Origin: SB21 sp964415295 | Lineage (GTDB): Bacteria; CLD3; SB21 | Direction: 5' to 3' | Assembly: GCA_964415295.1 (NCBI GenBank) | Contig: CAYPYN010000003.1 | Coordinates: 434,001 to 498,000 of the forward strand | DNA: 64,000 nucleotides | Shown: piece by piece, positions 54,113 to 62,188 of the stretch | Numbering within the stretch: the first letter of the stretch is position 1 | Layout of the letters: each line of letters begins with the position of its first letter | Notes under the pieces: generated by a model | The model's input: the letters and a program-made list of their open reading frames with translations, nothing else | Told to the model about the DNA's origin: nothing | Databases searched by the model: none | Made by a program: the position numbers and the translations under genes

Positions 54113-56224
54113 TTATTTCTTGTAAACCCTCGTTGCATAATCGGCCACCATGCGGTCGGTGTTAAATTGCGGGATCAGCGTCTGCATGGCACGGCGGATC
54201 TTCTGGATCCATTGGCGCGGAATGTTTTGTTCATCCCGATTGTAAAACGCAGGTATGACTTCATTGAGAAGCGTATTATAGAGATTTTCTTCGTCGACGC
54301 GGTCCTGGTCTTTTTCATTATCCGGGTGTTCGTCCTTTCCGATGGCGAAACCGTTGCTGCCGTCATAGCCCTCACGCCACCATCCGTCGAGAATACTCAG
54401 ATTCAGCCCGCCGTGAATGGCGATCTTCTGTCCGCTGGTTCCGGACGCTTCGAGAGGCCGGCGCGGTGTATTGAGCCAGATATCGGCGCCGGAGATCAGA
54501 TACCGCGCGACATTCATATCATAATTCTCAATAAAGGCGACCTTGCCGAAGAATTGCGGATGTTTGCTGAGTTCTACGATGCGTTTGATCAGCGCTTTGC
54601 CGTTATCGTCCTTCGGATGTGCCTTGCCGGCAAATATGATCTGGAGCGGCCGGTCGGGGTCGTTGAACATGGCCAGCGATTTCTCGATATTGGCGAAGAT
54701 CAGCGGCGCGCGCTTGTATGTGGCAAATCGCCGGGAAAACCCGATGGTCAACGCGTCCGGAGAGAGGAATGTATCAAAGATCTTTACACCGTTACCGCCG
54801 GCGCGTCTCTGTTGCTCTTTGAGGCGCATGCGGGTGAATTCGATCAGCAGACGGCGGAGGCTGTACCTCAATGCCCAGATCTCCTCGTCGGGAATGAATC
54901 CCGGGTCGGATACTTTGCCCCAGAAGTCGCCCTGCATGATATGATACTCCCAGTCCTCACCGAGAAACTTGTGCCAGAATTTGCGCGTGGGGAAATTCAT
55001 CCAGCCGAGAATATGCACGCCGTTGGTAATGTGCGATATCGGAACCTGCTCCACCGGCCGGTCGGGAAAGAGGCCCTTCCACATCTTACGCGTGACATCG
55101 CCGTGCAAAGCGCTCACCGCATTGCACGAGCGGGACATTTTGATGGCAAAGGTCGTCATACAAAAGGTCTCTCCTTCGTCGTGCGGATTCACGCGCCCGT
55201 ATTCCATAACTTTGTCAACCGGAATACCTAATGTTGCGCAGTAATTGGAAAGCGTGAACATCATCAGATCTTTGGAGAAGCGGTCGTGGCCGGCCGGAAC
55301 GGGTGTGTGGGTGGTGAATACGCAGTGTTCCTTGACCCAGGCAAACGCCTCGTCAATGGATTTGCCTTCAAGTAACCGGGTGCGCGCAAGCTCCAGTGCC
55401 AGGAACGCGCTGTGGCCTTCGTTCATATGATACACCGATGGTTCGATCCCGATAGCTTTGAGCACACGGACGCCGCCGATGCCCATAGCAATTTCTTGAC
55501 AGATGCGCGTGGTGATGTCGCCGCCGTATGTGCGGGAAGTCAGTTCCCGGTAATGCTCCTCATTGTCCGGATGGTAACTGTCGAGCAGATACAGCGTGAT
55601 ACGGCCGATATTGAGTTTCCAGACAAAGACTTTGACAATGCTGTGGCCTATTTCGACGAAAGAGACGACGGGCTTGCCGGTTTTGTCCCTAAGAAGTTCC
55701 ACGGGCATGTTAGCCGGTTCATTAAGATCGTAGGTCTCGTGCTGCATACCATCGACGGTGAGGGACTGGTGAAAATAGCCCTGGCGATAAAAGAGCCCGA
55801 TACCGACGAGCGGAATGCCGAGGTCGCTGGCGGACTTAATATGATCGCCGGATAAGACGCCGAGGCCGCCGGAATAGATAGGCAAGCTTTCATGCAGTGC
55901 GAATTCCGGACTGAAATAGGCGATAGGATGTTTCTGGAATTCGGCCATATTAACACTGCCCCAGGTCTTCTCGCGGTGCATGTAATGATCGAAATCCTCG
56001 AGCATATCGTTGACGCGCTGGCTGAAAGTAGATTCGCGTAAACGTGCCTGCAATTCCGCATGCGAGAGGGAATTGAGAACGGCTACGGCATTGTGGTTGG
56101 TATCTTCCCAAACCATGGTGGCCAGTTCCTTGAAGATCAATTGTGCGCTTTGATTCCATGTCCACCACAAGTTGTAGGCCACTTGTTTGAGTCCGTTGAT
56201 CTGAGCTTCGATATTTGTATTCAT
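54113..56224 (-). CDS. glgP: Alpha-glucan (glycogen) phosphorylase
   Basis: The protein (703 residues) is of the shorter bacterial-archaeal glucan phosphorylase group: YNLWWTWNQSAQ start, PIAYFSPEFALHESLPIYSGGLGVLSGDH, THTPVPAGHDRF, ITNGVHILGW, and the PLP region LNTPRRPLEASGTSGQK. It releases glucose 1-phosphate from glycogen or maltodextrins. ogt follows it closely; other glycogen genes are not in the window. Confidence 0.95.
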   Translation of the reverse strand: MNTNIEAQINGLKQVAYNLWWTWNQSAQLIFKELATMVWEDTNHNAVAVLNSLSHAELQARLRESTFSQRVNDMLEDFDHYMHREKTWGSVNMAEFQKHPIAYFSPEFALHESLPIYSGGLGVLSGDHIKSASDLGIPLVGIGLFYRQGYFHQSLTVDGMQHETYDLNEPANMPVELLRDKTGKPVVSFVEIGHSIVKVFVWKLNIGRITLYLLDSYHPDNEEHYRELTSRTYGGDITTRICQEIAMGIGGVRVLKAIGIEPSVYHMNEGHSAFLALELARTRLLEGKSIDEAFAWVKEHCVFTTHTPVPAGHDRFSKDLMMFTLSNYCATLGIPVDKVMEYGRVNPHDEGETFCMTTFAIKMSRSCNAVSALHGDVTRKMWKGLFPDRPVEQVPISHITNGVHILGWMNFPTRKFWHKFLGEDWEYHIMQGDFWGKVSDPGFIPDEEIWALRYSLRRLLIEFTRMRLKEQQRRAGGNGVKIFDTFLSPDALTIGFSRRFATYKRAPLIFANIEKSLAMFNDPDRPLQIIFAGKAHPKDDNGKALIKRIVELSKHPQFFGKVAFIENYDMNVARYLISGADIWLNTPRRPLEASGTSGQKIAIHGGLNLSILDGWWREGYDGSNGFAIGKDEHPDNEKDQDRVDEENLYNTLLNEVIPAFYNRDEQNIPRQWIQKIRRAMQTLIPQFNTDRMVADYATRVYKK

Positions 56225-56305
56225 GGCATTGTAGGTTAGGCTTTAGCGGGATTGAAACATTGACGGCCTTAAAATAATGAATTAATTCCTTATTTCAAAA
56301 AATAA

Positions 56306-56334
56306 TTGCTTAAGAGGGAATTAATTATTATTCT
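56306..56334 (+). promoter_or_regulatory. Likely promoter of tRNA-Ser
   Basis: TTGCTT (56306-56311) and TATTCT (56329-56334) are separated by 17 bp, 34 bp before the tRNA. Confidence 0.55.
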
Positions 56335-56368
56335 TGCACCGCTCTTGGGGCGGATCTTTGAAAATTCC

Positions 56369-56458
56369 GGAGAGGTGTCCGAGTGGTTGAAGGAGCTGGT
56401 CTCGAAAATCAGTAAACCCGTAAGGGTTTCGTGGGTTCGAATCCCACCCTCTCCGCCA
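56369..56458 (+). tRNA. tRNA-Ser(CGA)
   Basis: The class II tRNA has acceptor stem GGAGAGG/CCTCTCC and anticodon stem CTGGT/ATCAG with loop CTCGAAA, giving anticodon CGA (serine codon TCG). It has a long variable arm (AAACCC-GTAA-GGGTTT), a GTGGG-TTCGAAT-CCCAC T-arm and discriminator G. The CCA end is encoded, in contrast to tRNA-Pro in this window. A terminator follows at 56506. Confidence 0.95.
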
Positions 56459-56505
56459 AACTGCGTTCCGGCAACGACCGGAACTGCTTGTGGCGAGCAA
56501 AAAAT

Positions 56506-56539
56506 AAAAAAGCTGATTCAAATGAATCAGCTTTTTTTT
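56506..56539. terminator. Bidirectional rho-independent terminator
   Basis: The stem AGCTGATTC/GAATCAGCT has loop AAAT, with A-runs before it and eight T after it. It can end both tRNA-Ser and the convergent His-rich lipoprotein gene. Confidence 0.93.
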
Positions 56540-56560
56540 GTTTGAATATCGTTTTGAAAC

Positions 56561-56971
56561 TTACGCCAATGCGCATGATACCGTAACATTGTGAGTATGT
56601 CCTGCACCATCGGCGGGCGTACTGGTAATGACGACCTGCTGGTTTGCGGCCAGGCTCGCAAAATGGGAGGCGGTAATGGTTACGGAGTGAGCGTGGCCTG
56701 CGGACCCTGTGATACTATAAGTTTCTTCCACACCTGCAGCAACGGCGGCTTTGGAGACAACAAGGGTATGCCCATGATTGGCGCTGATGGCTACGACCGT
56801 TCCGGCATTGAGGCAATCCGGTTGAAGCGTATTTCCACCGCCGCCTCCGTCTCCTCCGTCATCCGAGCCGCCTCCGTTATCCGAACATGCTGAGATCCAG
56901 TGGCCTAATCCAAAGACTGCGACCAAGGGCAGAAAAATCCTGAAGAACTCCGATCGGGTCAGCTTTTTCAT
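56561..56971 (-). CDS. Predicted lipoprotein with repeated GHxH-type histidine motifs
   Basis: This ~136-residue protein starts MKKLTRSEFFRIFLPLVAVF with a lipobox-like ISAC at residues 26-29, then an Asp/Gly-rich linker. The mature part has three spaced histidine clusters: NHGHT, AGHAHSV with a following ASHF, and AGHTHNV. I chose ATG 56971, with AGGAGG directly upstream. The His pattern suggests metal binding, possibly copper or zinc, on a small beta-sandwich. The family is not recognised by me. Confidence 0.7.
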   Translation of the reverse strand: MKKLTRSEFFRIFLPLVAVFGLGHWISACSDNGGGSDDGGDGGGGGNTLQPDCLNAGTVVAISANHGHTLVVSKAAVAAGVEETYSITGSAGHAHSVTITASHFASLAANQQVVITSTPADGAGHTHNVTVSCALA

Positions 56972-57059
56972 AATCCTCCTCTTTTGCGAATAGATTGTGT
57001 GAGTCAATTAGGGATATCGGTCTAACTAAAAAAGTATGTGTTTATTTCAATAAATTTTG

Positions 57060-57065
57060 TATAAT
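57060..57065 (+). promoter_or_regulatory. Possible -10 element for the second PEGA kinase
   Basis: A perfect TATAAT lies 35 bp before the ATG at 57101; the -35 position 17 bp upstream reads TGTGTT, which is weak. Confidence 0.4.
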
Positions 57066-57100
57066 ATCATTGTCTTTATCCAATCAGCCGTCTTTGCATT

Positions 57101-59251
57101 ATGACCGTCAATAATCAACCCGAAAAACTGGGCCGTTACAAAATACTGGGCGTTCTGGGTCAGGGAGCCATGGGTATTGTGTATAAAGCGATCGACGAAC
57201 GCATCGAACGCATTGTGGCCATCAAGATCCTTCAGACCGACGCCAATATTCCTGAGGAAAAGCTGGCTGAATTTCGGGAAAGATTCCTCCACGAGGCTCA
57301 ATATGCCGGAAAACTGAATCATCCGTCCATTGTTACCGTTTTCGATGCCGAAGAAATAGATGGGGTCTCGTATATTGCCATGGAATATGTCGACGGCAAG
57401 ACCATGGAGTATTTGATCGAAAACGATCCCGATCTGAAGGTAAGCCGCATGATCGAGATCATGATCGAGATATGCGACGGATTGAGCTATGCGCACAAGA
57501 ACGGAATCGTTCACCGCGATATCAAGCCCAGTAATGTCATAATCACGACCGACGGCCATGCCAAGATCATGGATTTCGGGATAGCCAAAGTCAGTTCTTC
57601 TTCCCACACGGTCGTCGGAACAATCCTCGGTACGCCCGGCTACATGTCTCCGGAGCAGATCACTGGCAAGTCCGTGGATCATCGTACGGATATTTTTTCA
57701 CTCGGTGCCGTTTTTTATGAATTTCTTACCCAAAGAAAAGCGTTTCCGGGTAATAACCTTACTGAGATCCTCTACAGAGTGATGAATGAAAACCCGCCGC
57801 CGGTTAGCGTTGTCAATCCTATGGTGCCGCCGGTTTTTGATAATATCATATCGCGTGCGCTGCGTAGAAATGCGGACGAAAGGTACCGCAGTATCGAATT
57901 TCTTGAGCAGGATATCAAACGGGTCGAACTGACGCTCACCATGACGGGCACAAGCGCTCTGCCGGACCATGTGGACGATACCACCAAGCTCAATATGACC
58001 CCGATTTTTGATAAGTTCGGCCTCAAGCTGGATTACAGGAAATTGACCATGGGTCTGTCGATTTACTCCGGCCTGCTTACATTCCTTCTTTTCTTCATGC
58101 TTATTTTCGGCGGTCACGGTGGACGTATCGCCGATTCACTGACGGCACAGAAACCGGCATCGCTTCGCGTCACGATCAATGTGCCCGATGCGGCGGTTAC
58201 TCTCGACGGACAAACTGTGACCACTACGCAAAATTCGATCAGGATTGACAGCATCGGCGTCGGAGAACATAAGTTATCGGTACGGCGGGATTTTTATGAA
58301 CCATACGAAACCGCGCTTGTATTTGCGGCGGGTGAATCCAAAGATGTCCAGGTTCATCTGAGACTATCTCCGGTAGAAATCCGTCCCGGCGTGGATACAG
58401 CATTCATTACTATTACCTCCAATCCTAAAATGGCCAAAGTAGAGACCAGCGCGGGTCTTTTTATTGGCTACACGCCGATAGAGAATTTTCCATTCCCGGG
58501 AGGCAACTATACATTGTTTTTTTCGAAGGAAGATCACGTATCCAAGACGCGTAACGTGTTTTTCAAACGCAACCGCAATTATCCGGTGGAAGTGTCTTTG
58601 GACAAGCTTCGCGGTTTTGTATCGTTGGAGAAAGTCTATCCGGCCAATGCCGGATTATTCTGGAACGGTAGGAAGATCCAGAAGAATACCAGGAACAACC
58701 GTTTCAGTGTTGAGGTAGGCGAGCAGACGGTGTCGATTCGTGCCGACGGATATGAGGACATTGAAAAGAAGGTGGTCATTAAAAATGAGGAAACCATCGA
58801 ATTCTCCGATTCGCTCAAACCCACGTTCGGATCTCTGGTGATCAAATCCAATCCCAGCGGGGCGGAAATATTTCTGGATGACGAGGAAAAATCGGTCGGC
58901 CGGTCTCCGGTTCAACTCAGCAATATTCTGGCCAGCAACCATAAGATCAAGGCGGTTTACCGGGGAGAAAAGAGAAATAAACAGATCAAAGTTGAAAAGA
59001 ACGACACGACGGAGACCACGGTGGTCTTTTCAAATCCCAACGGATTCCTCGAAATGACAACCGACCCGCCGGGAGCTGAGATCTACATCAACACCGCCCT
59101 GCGGAAAGGTTTGCAGACCCCGCAAACCTTTGAACTGAGTCCGGGATTCTATAAAGTTCGCCTGGTGCATCCGCGATATCCGAAATTCTACGAACTGACG
59201 GTTCGGGTGCGTCCTGAGCTTCCAACCAAGATCGAGTACAAGTTCGAATAA
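57101..59251 (+). CDS. Membrane Ser/Thr protein kinase with PEGA repeats (copy 2)
   Basis: This 716-residue paralogue of 45706-47907 shares the full layout: kinase domain with Lys42 (VAIKILQ), Asp140 (HRDIKPSN), DFG Asp158 and GTPGYMSPEQ, a membrane helix (~327-345), then PEGA-type units (LRVTINVPDAAVTLDG, LVIKSNPSGAEIFLDD, LEMTTDPPGAEIYIN). Unlike copy 1 it has no TssQ-like or cyclase partner; the symporter gene follows 31 bp downstream. It has no clear Shine-Dalgarno. Confidence 0.93.
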   Translation: MTVNNQPEKLGRYKILGVLGQGAMGIVYKAIDERIERIVAIKILQTDANIPEEKLAEFRERFLHEAQYAGKLNHPSIVTVFDAEEIDGVSYIAMEYVDGKTMEYLIENDPDLKVSRMIEIMIEICDGLSYAHKNGIVHRDIKPSNVIITTDGHAKIMDFGIAKVSSSSHTVVGTILGTPGYMSPEQITGKSVDHRTDIFSLGAVFYEFLTQRKAFPGNNLTEILYRVMNENPPPVSVVNPMVPPVFDNIISRALRRNADERYRSIEFLEQDIKRVELTLTMTGTSALPDHVDDTTKLNMTPIFDKFGLKLDYRKLTMGLSIYSGLLTFLLFFMLIFGGHGGRIADSLTAQKPASLRVTINVPDAAVTLDGQTVTTTQNSIRIDSIGVGEHKLSVRRDFYEPYETALVFAAGESKDVQVHLRLSPVEIRPGVDTAFITITSNPKMAKVETSAGLFIGYTPIENFPFPGGNYTLFFSKEDHVSKTRNVFFKRNRNYPVEVSLDKLRGFVSLEKVYPANAGLFWNGRKIQKNTRNNRFSVEVGEQTVSIRADGYEDIEKKVVIKNEETIEFSDSLKPTFGSLVIKSNPSGAEIFLDDEEKSVGRSPVQLSNILASNHKIKAVYRGEKRNKQIKVEKNDTTETTVVFSNPNGFLEMTTDPPGAEIYINTALRKGLQTPQTFELSPGFYKVRLVHPRYPKFYELTVRVRPELPTKIEYKFE

Positions 59252-59282
59252 TCACTCCTCCTATTTTCTTCACTGAGAGTCC

Positions 59283-60698
59283 ATGATTACCTGGATTGTT
59301 TTTGGCGTTTATGCCTTGGCCATGATTTACCTGGGCTTCCGGAGCCGTCACACGGAAAAGGGCGACGATTACTGGACAGCGGCCCGGGATCTCAGCGGTT
59401 GGTCGGCCGGACTTTCATTATCTGCCGGTTTCATGTCGATTTCATGGTCGTGCGTGTATGCGATTCAGGTGTTTTATTGGTACGGACTATCCGGTTTCTT
59501 CCTCATGACCATTCCATGGATGTTGGCATTGGGTGGAATCTATTTTCTGGCTACGCGCTATCACGGTCTTCCCTCATTCAGCCAGGCGGAAATGGTTCGG
59601 GTGCGTTTCGGCCCGCCAACGGCCAATCTCATCAGCCTGACACAGATCATCGTCTTCCTGATATGGGGCGGCGCGGAAATCTATGTGGCGGCTAATTTGC
59701 TGGAGCCTTCCCTTGGTGTTGACAAGCGCTGGATCATGCTTCTTATCGCATTGACCATCGGGATCTATTCGACCTGGGGCGGTTTTTCCGCGGTCGTGCA
59801 GACGGACAAATTTCAGTATGTATTTGTCGCATCCTATCTGATCGCTGTCAGTTGGATGGCATGGGAGAGCGCGTCCGGACAAGATATTATGGCTGCCAAA
59901 CCCGCAAAAGCCTTGGACGTTGGATTTGATCCTGCTTTATGGCCGATGATCGCCATAACGGCCATGGCCTATCTGCCGGGCTGGCTGAGCGAAGCGGATC
60001 TCTGGCTTCGTGTGCAGGCCGCGCGTGATGCGACCGAGGCCCGCAAAGCCGGATTGATCGGACTGTTGAATTCTTTTGTGTTTGTTGGCGTCGTGCCGGC
60101 CTTCATTGCCCTCACGGCATTGAACCTGTATCCACCCGGTGATCCCGAGGCCGTCTCAGTGATCGGGCAGGAAGGCGAAAGAATAATTTCGGCGATCGTT
60201 CGGCCGTTCCAGAACCCTTGGCTTGAAGGTTTTCTGGGAATCGGGCTGTTGTGCGCCTCCATGAGTACGATCGATACATGTACCAATATTGTAAGTCTCA
60301 ATTTCAGCCGGGAGATATTTCAGATAAAGCATTTACTCGGATCCAAAGCGATCAACGCCATGGTCGTGTGCACAACGCTCATCGTTGCCGTCAACGTGGA
60401 CTCTCTTTGGGATATTTTTTATTTGTCCTCGGGTCTCCTCAGCACGGCGGTGGCGCTTCCGGTCTTGGCGACACTGAACAAAAAAATACAGACTCTGCCT
60501 GTTTTTCTCTCGTCGCTCTTCGGGTTTGCCGCAACCGTTCTTTTCTATTTCAACGGCAAATATGAGTGGTTCAATATAACTCTTGGCACAACGGTCAGAA
60601 GCACAGGGCTGGAATACATTGTGCTCGGTATGATGGGAACGGCTGCGGGGTTTCTTCTTGGTTACTCTTTTCCGGTCGGTCGAAGATCGTACAATTGA
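59283..60698 (+). CDS. Sodium:solute symporter family protein
   Basis: The protein (471 residues) has about 12-13 predicted membrane helices and the SSS pattern: GDDYWTAARDLSGWSAGLSLSAGFMS, IYSTWGGFSAVVQTDKFQYV, and a GLLCASMSTIDTCTN region near the middle. It should couple sodium entry to uptake of a sugar, amino acid or similar solute; the substrate is not predictable. Its 3' end overlaps the convergent photolyase gene by 37 bp. Confidence 0.9.
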   Translation: MITWIVFGVYALAMIYLGFRSRHTEKGDDYWTAARDLSGWSAGLSLSAGFMSISWSCVYAIQVFYWYGLSGFFLMTIPWMLALGGIYFLATRYHGLPSFSQAEMVRVRFGPPTANLISLTQIIVFLIWGGAEIYVAANLLEPSLGVDKRWIMLLIALTIGIYSTWGGFSAVVQTDKFQYVFVASYLIAVSWMAWESASGQDIMAAKPAKALDVGFDPALWPMIAITAMAYLPGWLSEADLWLRVQAARDATEARKAGLIGLLNSFVFVGVVPAFIALTALNLYPPGDPEAVSVIGQEGERIISAIVRPFQNPWLEGFLGIGLLCASMSTIDTCTNIVSLNFSREIFQIKHLLGSKAINAMVVCTTLIVAVNVDSLWDIFYLSSGLLSTAVALPVLATLNKKIQTLPVFLSSLFGFAATVLFYFNGKYEWFNITLGTTVRSTGLEYIVLGMMGTAAGFLLGYSFPVGRRSYN

Positions 60699-62071
60699 AG
60701 ACAAATCTCTCTTTCCTTCTTAAGATCGATGAGAGGGGGCGGATATTTACTGAATGAATTCTGTTGACGTGAATAAGGGTCATGAAGATTGTTCGGTTCC
60801 TGATCGCGCAATTCAGGAATCCAGCGCCTGATATAAACACCTTCCGGATCGAATTTCTTTCCCTGCGTAACCGGATTAAAAATCCGGAAATACGGCGCCG
60901 CATCGACGCCGGTCCCAGCCGCCCACTGCCAGTTACCGTTATTGCTGGACAATTCGTAGTCCAGAAGTTTTTCAGCAAAATACTTCTCACCCCAACGCCA
61001 ATCGATATGCAAGTGCTTCACCAGGAAGGATGCAACGATCATCCGGACCCGATTGTGCATGAAACCGGTCTCATTCAACTGCCGCATGCCCGCATCGACA
61101 ATGGGAAACCCGGTCTCGCCGTTTTGCCATCGTTTGAACCAGTCCTTTCGGTTCTGCCAAGGAACAGCGTCGTACGGGGAGTTAAAAGCGCTTTTCACCA
61201 CGTGAGGAAAATGGAAGAGGATCATCATAAAAAATTCGCGCCAAATAAGTTCTGACAAAAACGTCTGTGCGCTGTTTGAAGGGCGATCTTTAACGTCTCT
61301 TACTATTTGCCGAACGGACAAATTGCCAAATCGAAGATACGGAGACAGGATGGAAGTTCGGTTGGCGCCGGGCAGATCCCGATTCTTACCGTAGTCATCA
61401 AGTCGATCCTTTAGAAAAGACCGCCAGCGGTCTTTCGCTGCGCTTTCTCCGCCGATAACAAAGTTATCTGTCTTTCTGAATCCCATTTGTTCTAACTCTT
61501 CGATAGAATTGGTTTTGCTTTTCAAAGTAGCAAACTTTCCCAACTCCAAACGGTGTTTCTCAAAATCAGACGAAGGCATACTTTCCAGTTTCGCTATCCA
61601 AGCGTTCTTATACGCCGTAAACACTTTATATGGCGTGCCGTCGGATTTTGTGATCTCCGATTGTTCAAAAATGACCTGATCCTTCACGGAATAAAAAGCG
61701 GCGCCCGATGCATCGCAGAGTCTCTTGATTTTTTCATCACGCCGAATGGCCAAAGGCTCATAATCGTGACTGCAATAGACCGCATGAATGCGGTTTCGAA
61801 CAATCAGTTCCGGGATGATCTCTTCGGGTTTTCCGAATGCGCAACGGATAGTTGGAATCTTCTTTTCGGTCAGATATCGGTTCATCGCATGCAGCGATTC
61901 CCATATGAATGTTACGCGCCGGTCGTCGGAAGGCAGGGAGCGGAGTATATTCTCATCGAAAATGAACAGACCATAAAGGTGATCGCATTCGGACGCGGCC
62001 AGGGAAAGGGCGGCATGGTCTTCCAAGCGGAGATCACGGCGGAACCAGATGATGGAGTTCTCATGTTTCAT
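60662..62071 (-). CDS. phr: Cryptochrome/DNA photolyase family protein
   Basis: This 469-residue protein has the photolyase N-terminal alpha/beta domain (WFRRDLRLEDHAAL, DRRVTFIWESL) and the FAD-binding helical domain with LSPYLRFGNLS, SELIWREFF, IVDAGMRQLNETGFMHNRVRM and WAAGTGVDAAPYFRIFNP. These are the class I CPD photolyase signatures, including the WxxxR and NxxQW-like (GNWQWAAG) elements. It repairs pyrimidine dimers using blue light. There is no partner gene nearby. Confidence 0.94.
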   Translation of the reverse strand: MKHENSIIWFRRDLRLEDHAALSLAASECDHLYGLFIFDENILRSLPSDDRRVTFIWESLHAMNRYLTEKKIPTIRCAFGKPEEIIPELIVRNRIHAVYCSHDYEPLAIRRDEKIKRLCDASGAAFYSVKDQVIFEQSEITKSDGTPYKVFTAYKNAWIAKLESMPSSDFEKHRLELGKFATLKSKTNSIEELEQMGFRKTDNFVIGGESAAKDRWRSFLKDRLDDYGKNRDLPGANRTSILSPYLRFGNLSVRQIVRDVKDRPSNSAQTFLSELIWREFFMMILFHFPHVVKSAFNSPYDAVPWQNRKDWFKRWQNGETGFPIVDAGMRQLNETGFMHNRVRMIVASFLVKHLHIDWRWGEKYFAEKLLDYELSSNNGNWQWAAGTGVDAAPYFRIFNPVTQGKKFDPEGVYIRRWIPELRDQEPNNLHDPYSRQQNSFSKYPPPLIDLKKEREICLQLYDLRPTGKE

Positions 62072-62132
62072 GTTTTAAAATATAGCAACAACAATCCGTG
62101 TGTAATCGGTACAAAAGCGTATTTTAACCCTT

Positions 62133-62160
62133 TTGTTTTTGGCTCTTTTTTTCTTACTTT
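62133..62160 (+). promoter_or_regulatory. Possible promoter of the UbiD gene
   Basis: TTGTTT (62133-62138) and TACTTT (62155-62160) with 16 bp spacing lie 29 bp before the ATG at 62189. The -10 matches that of the SRP RNA promoter. Confidence 0.35.
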
Positions 62161-62188
62161 ACGCCGTCTCAATATACGCAGGGAAATC

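Noticed and set aside
54110..55231. 373-codon open frame on the plus strand
   Set aside because: It is antisense to glgP, whose motifs are unmistakable.
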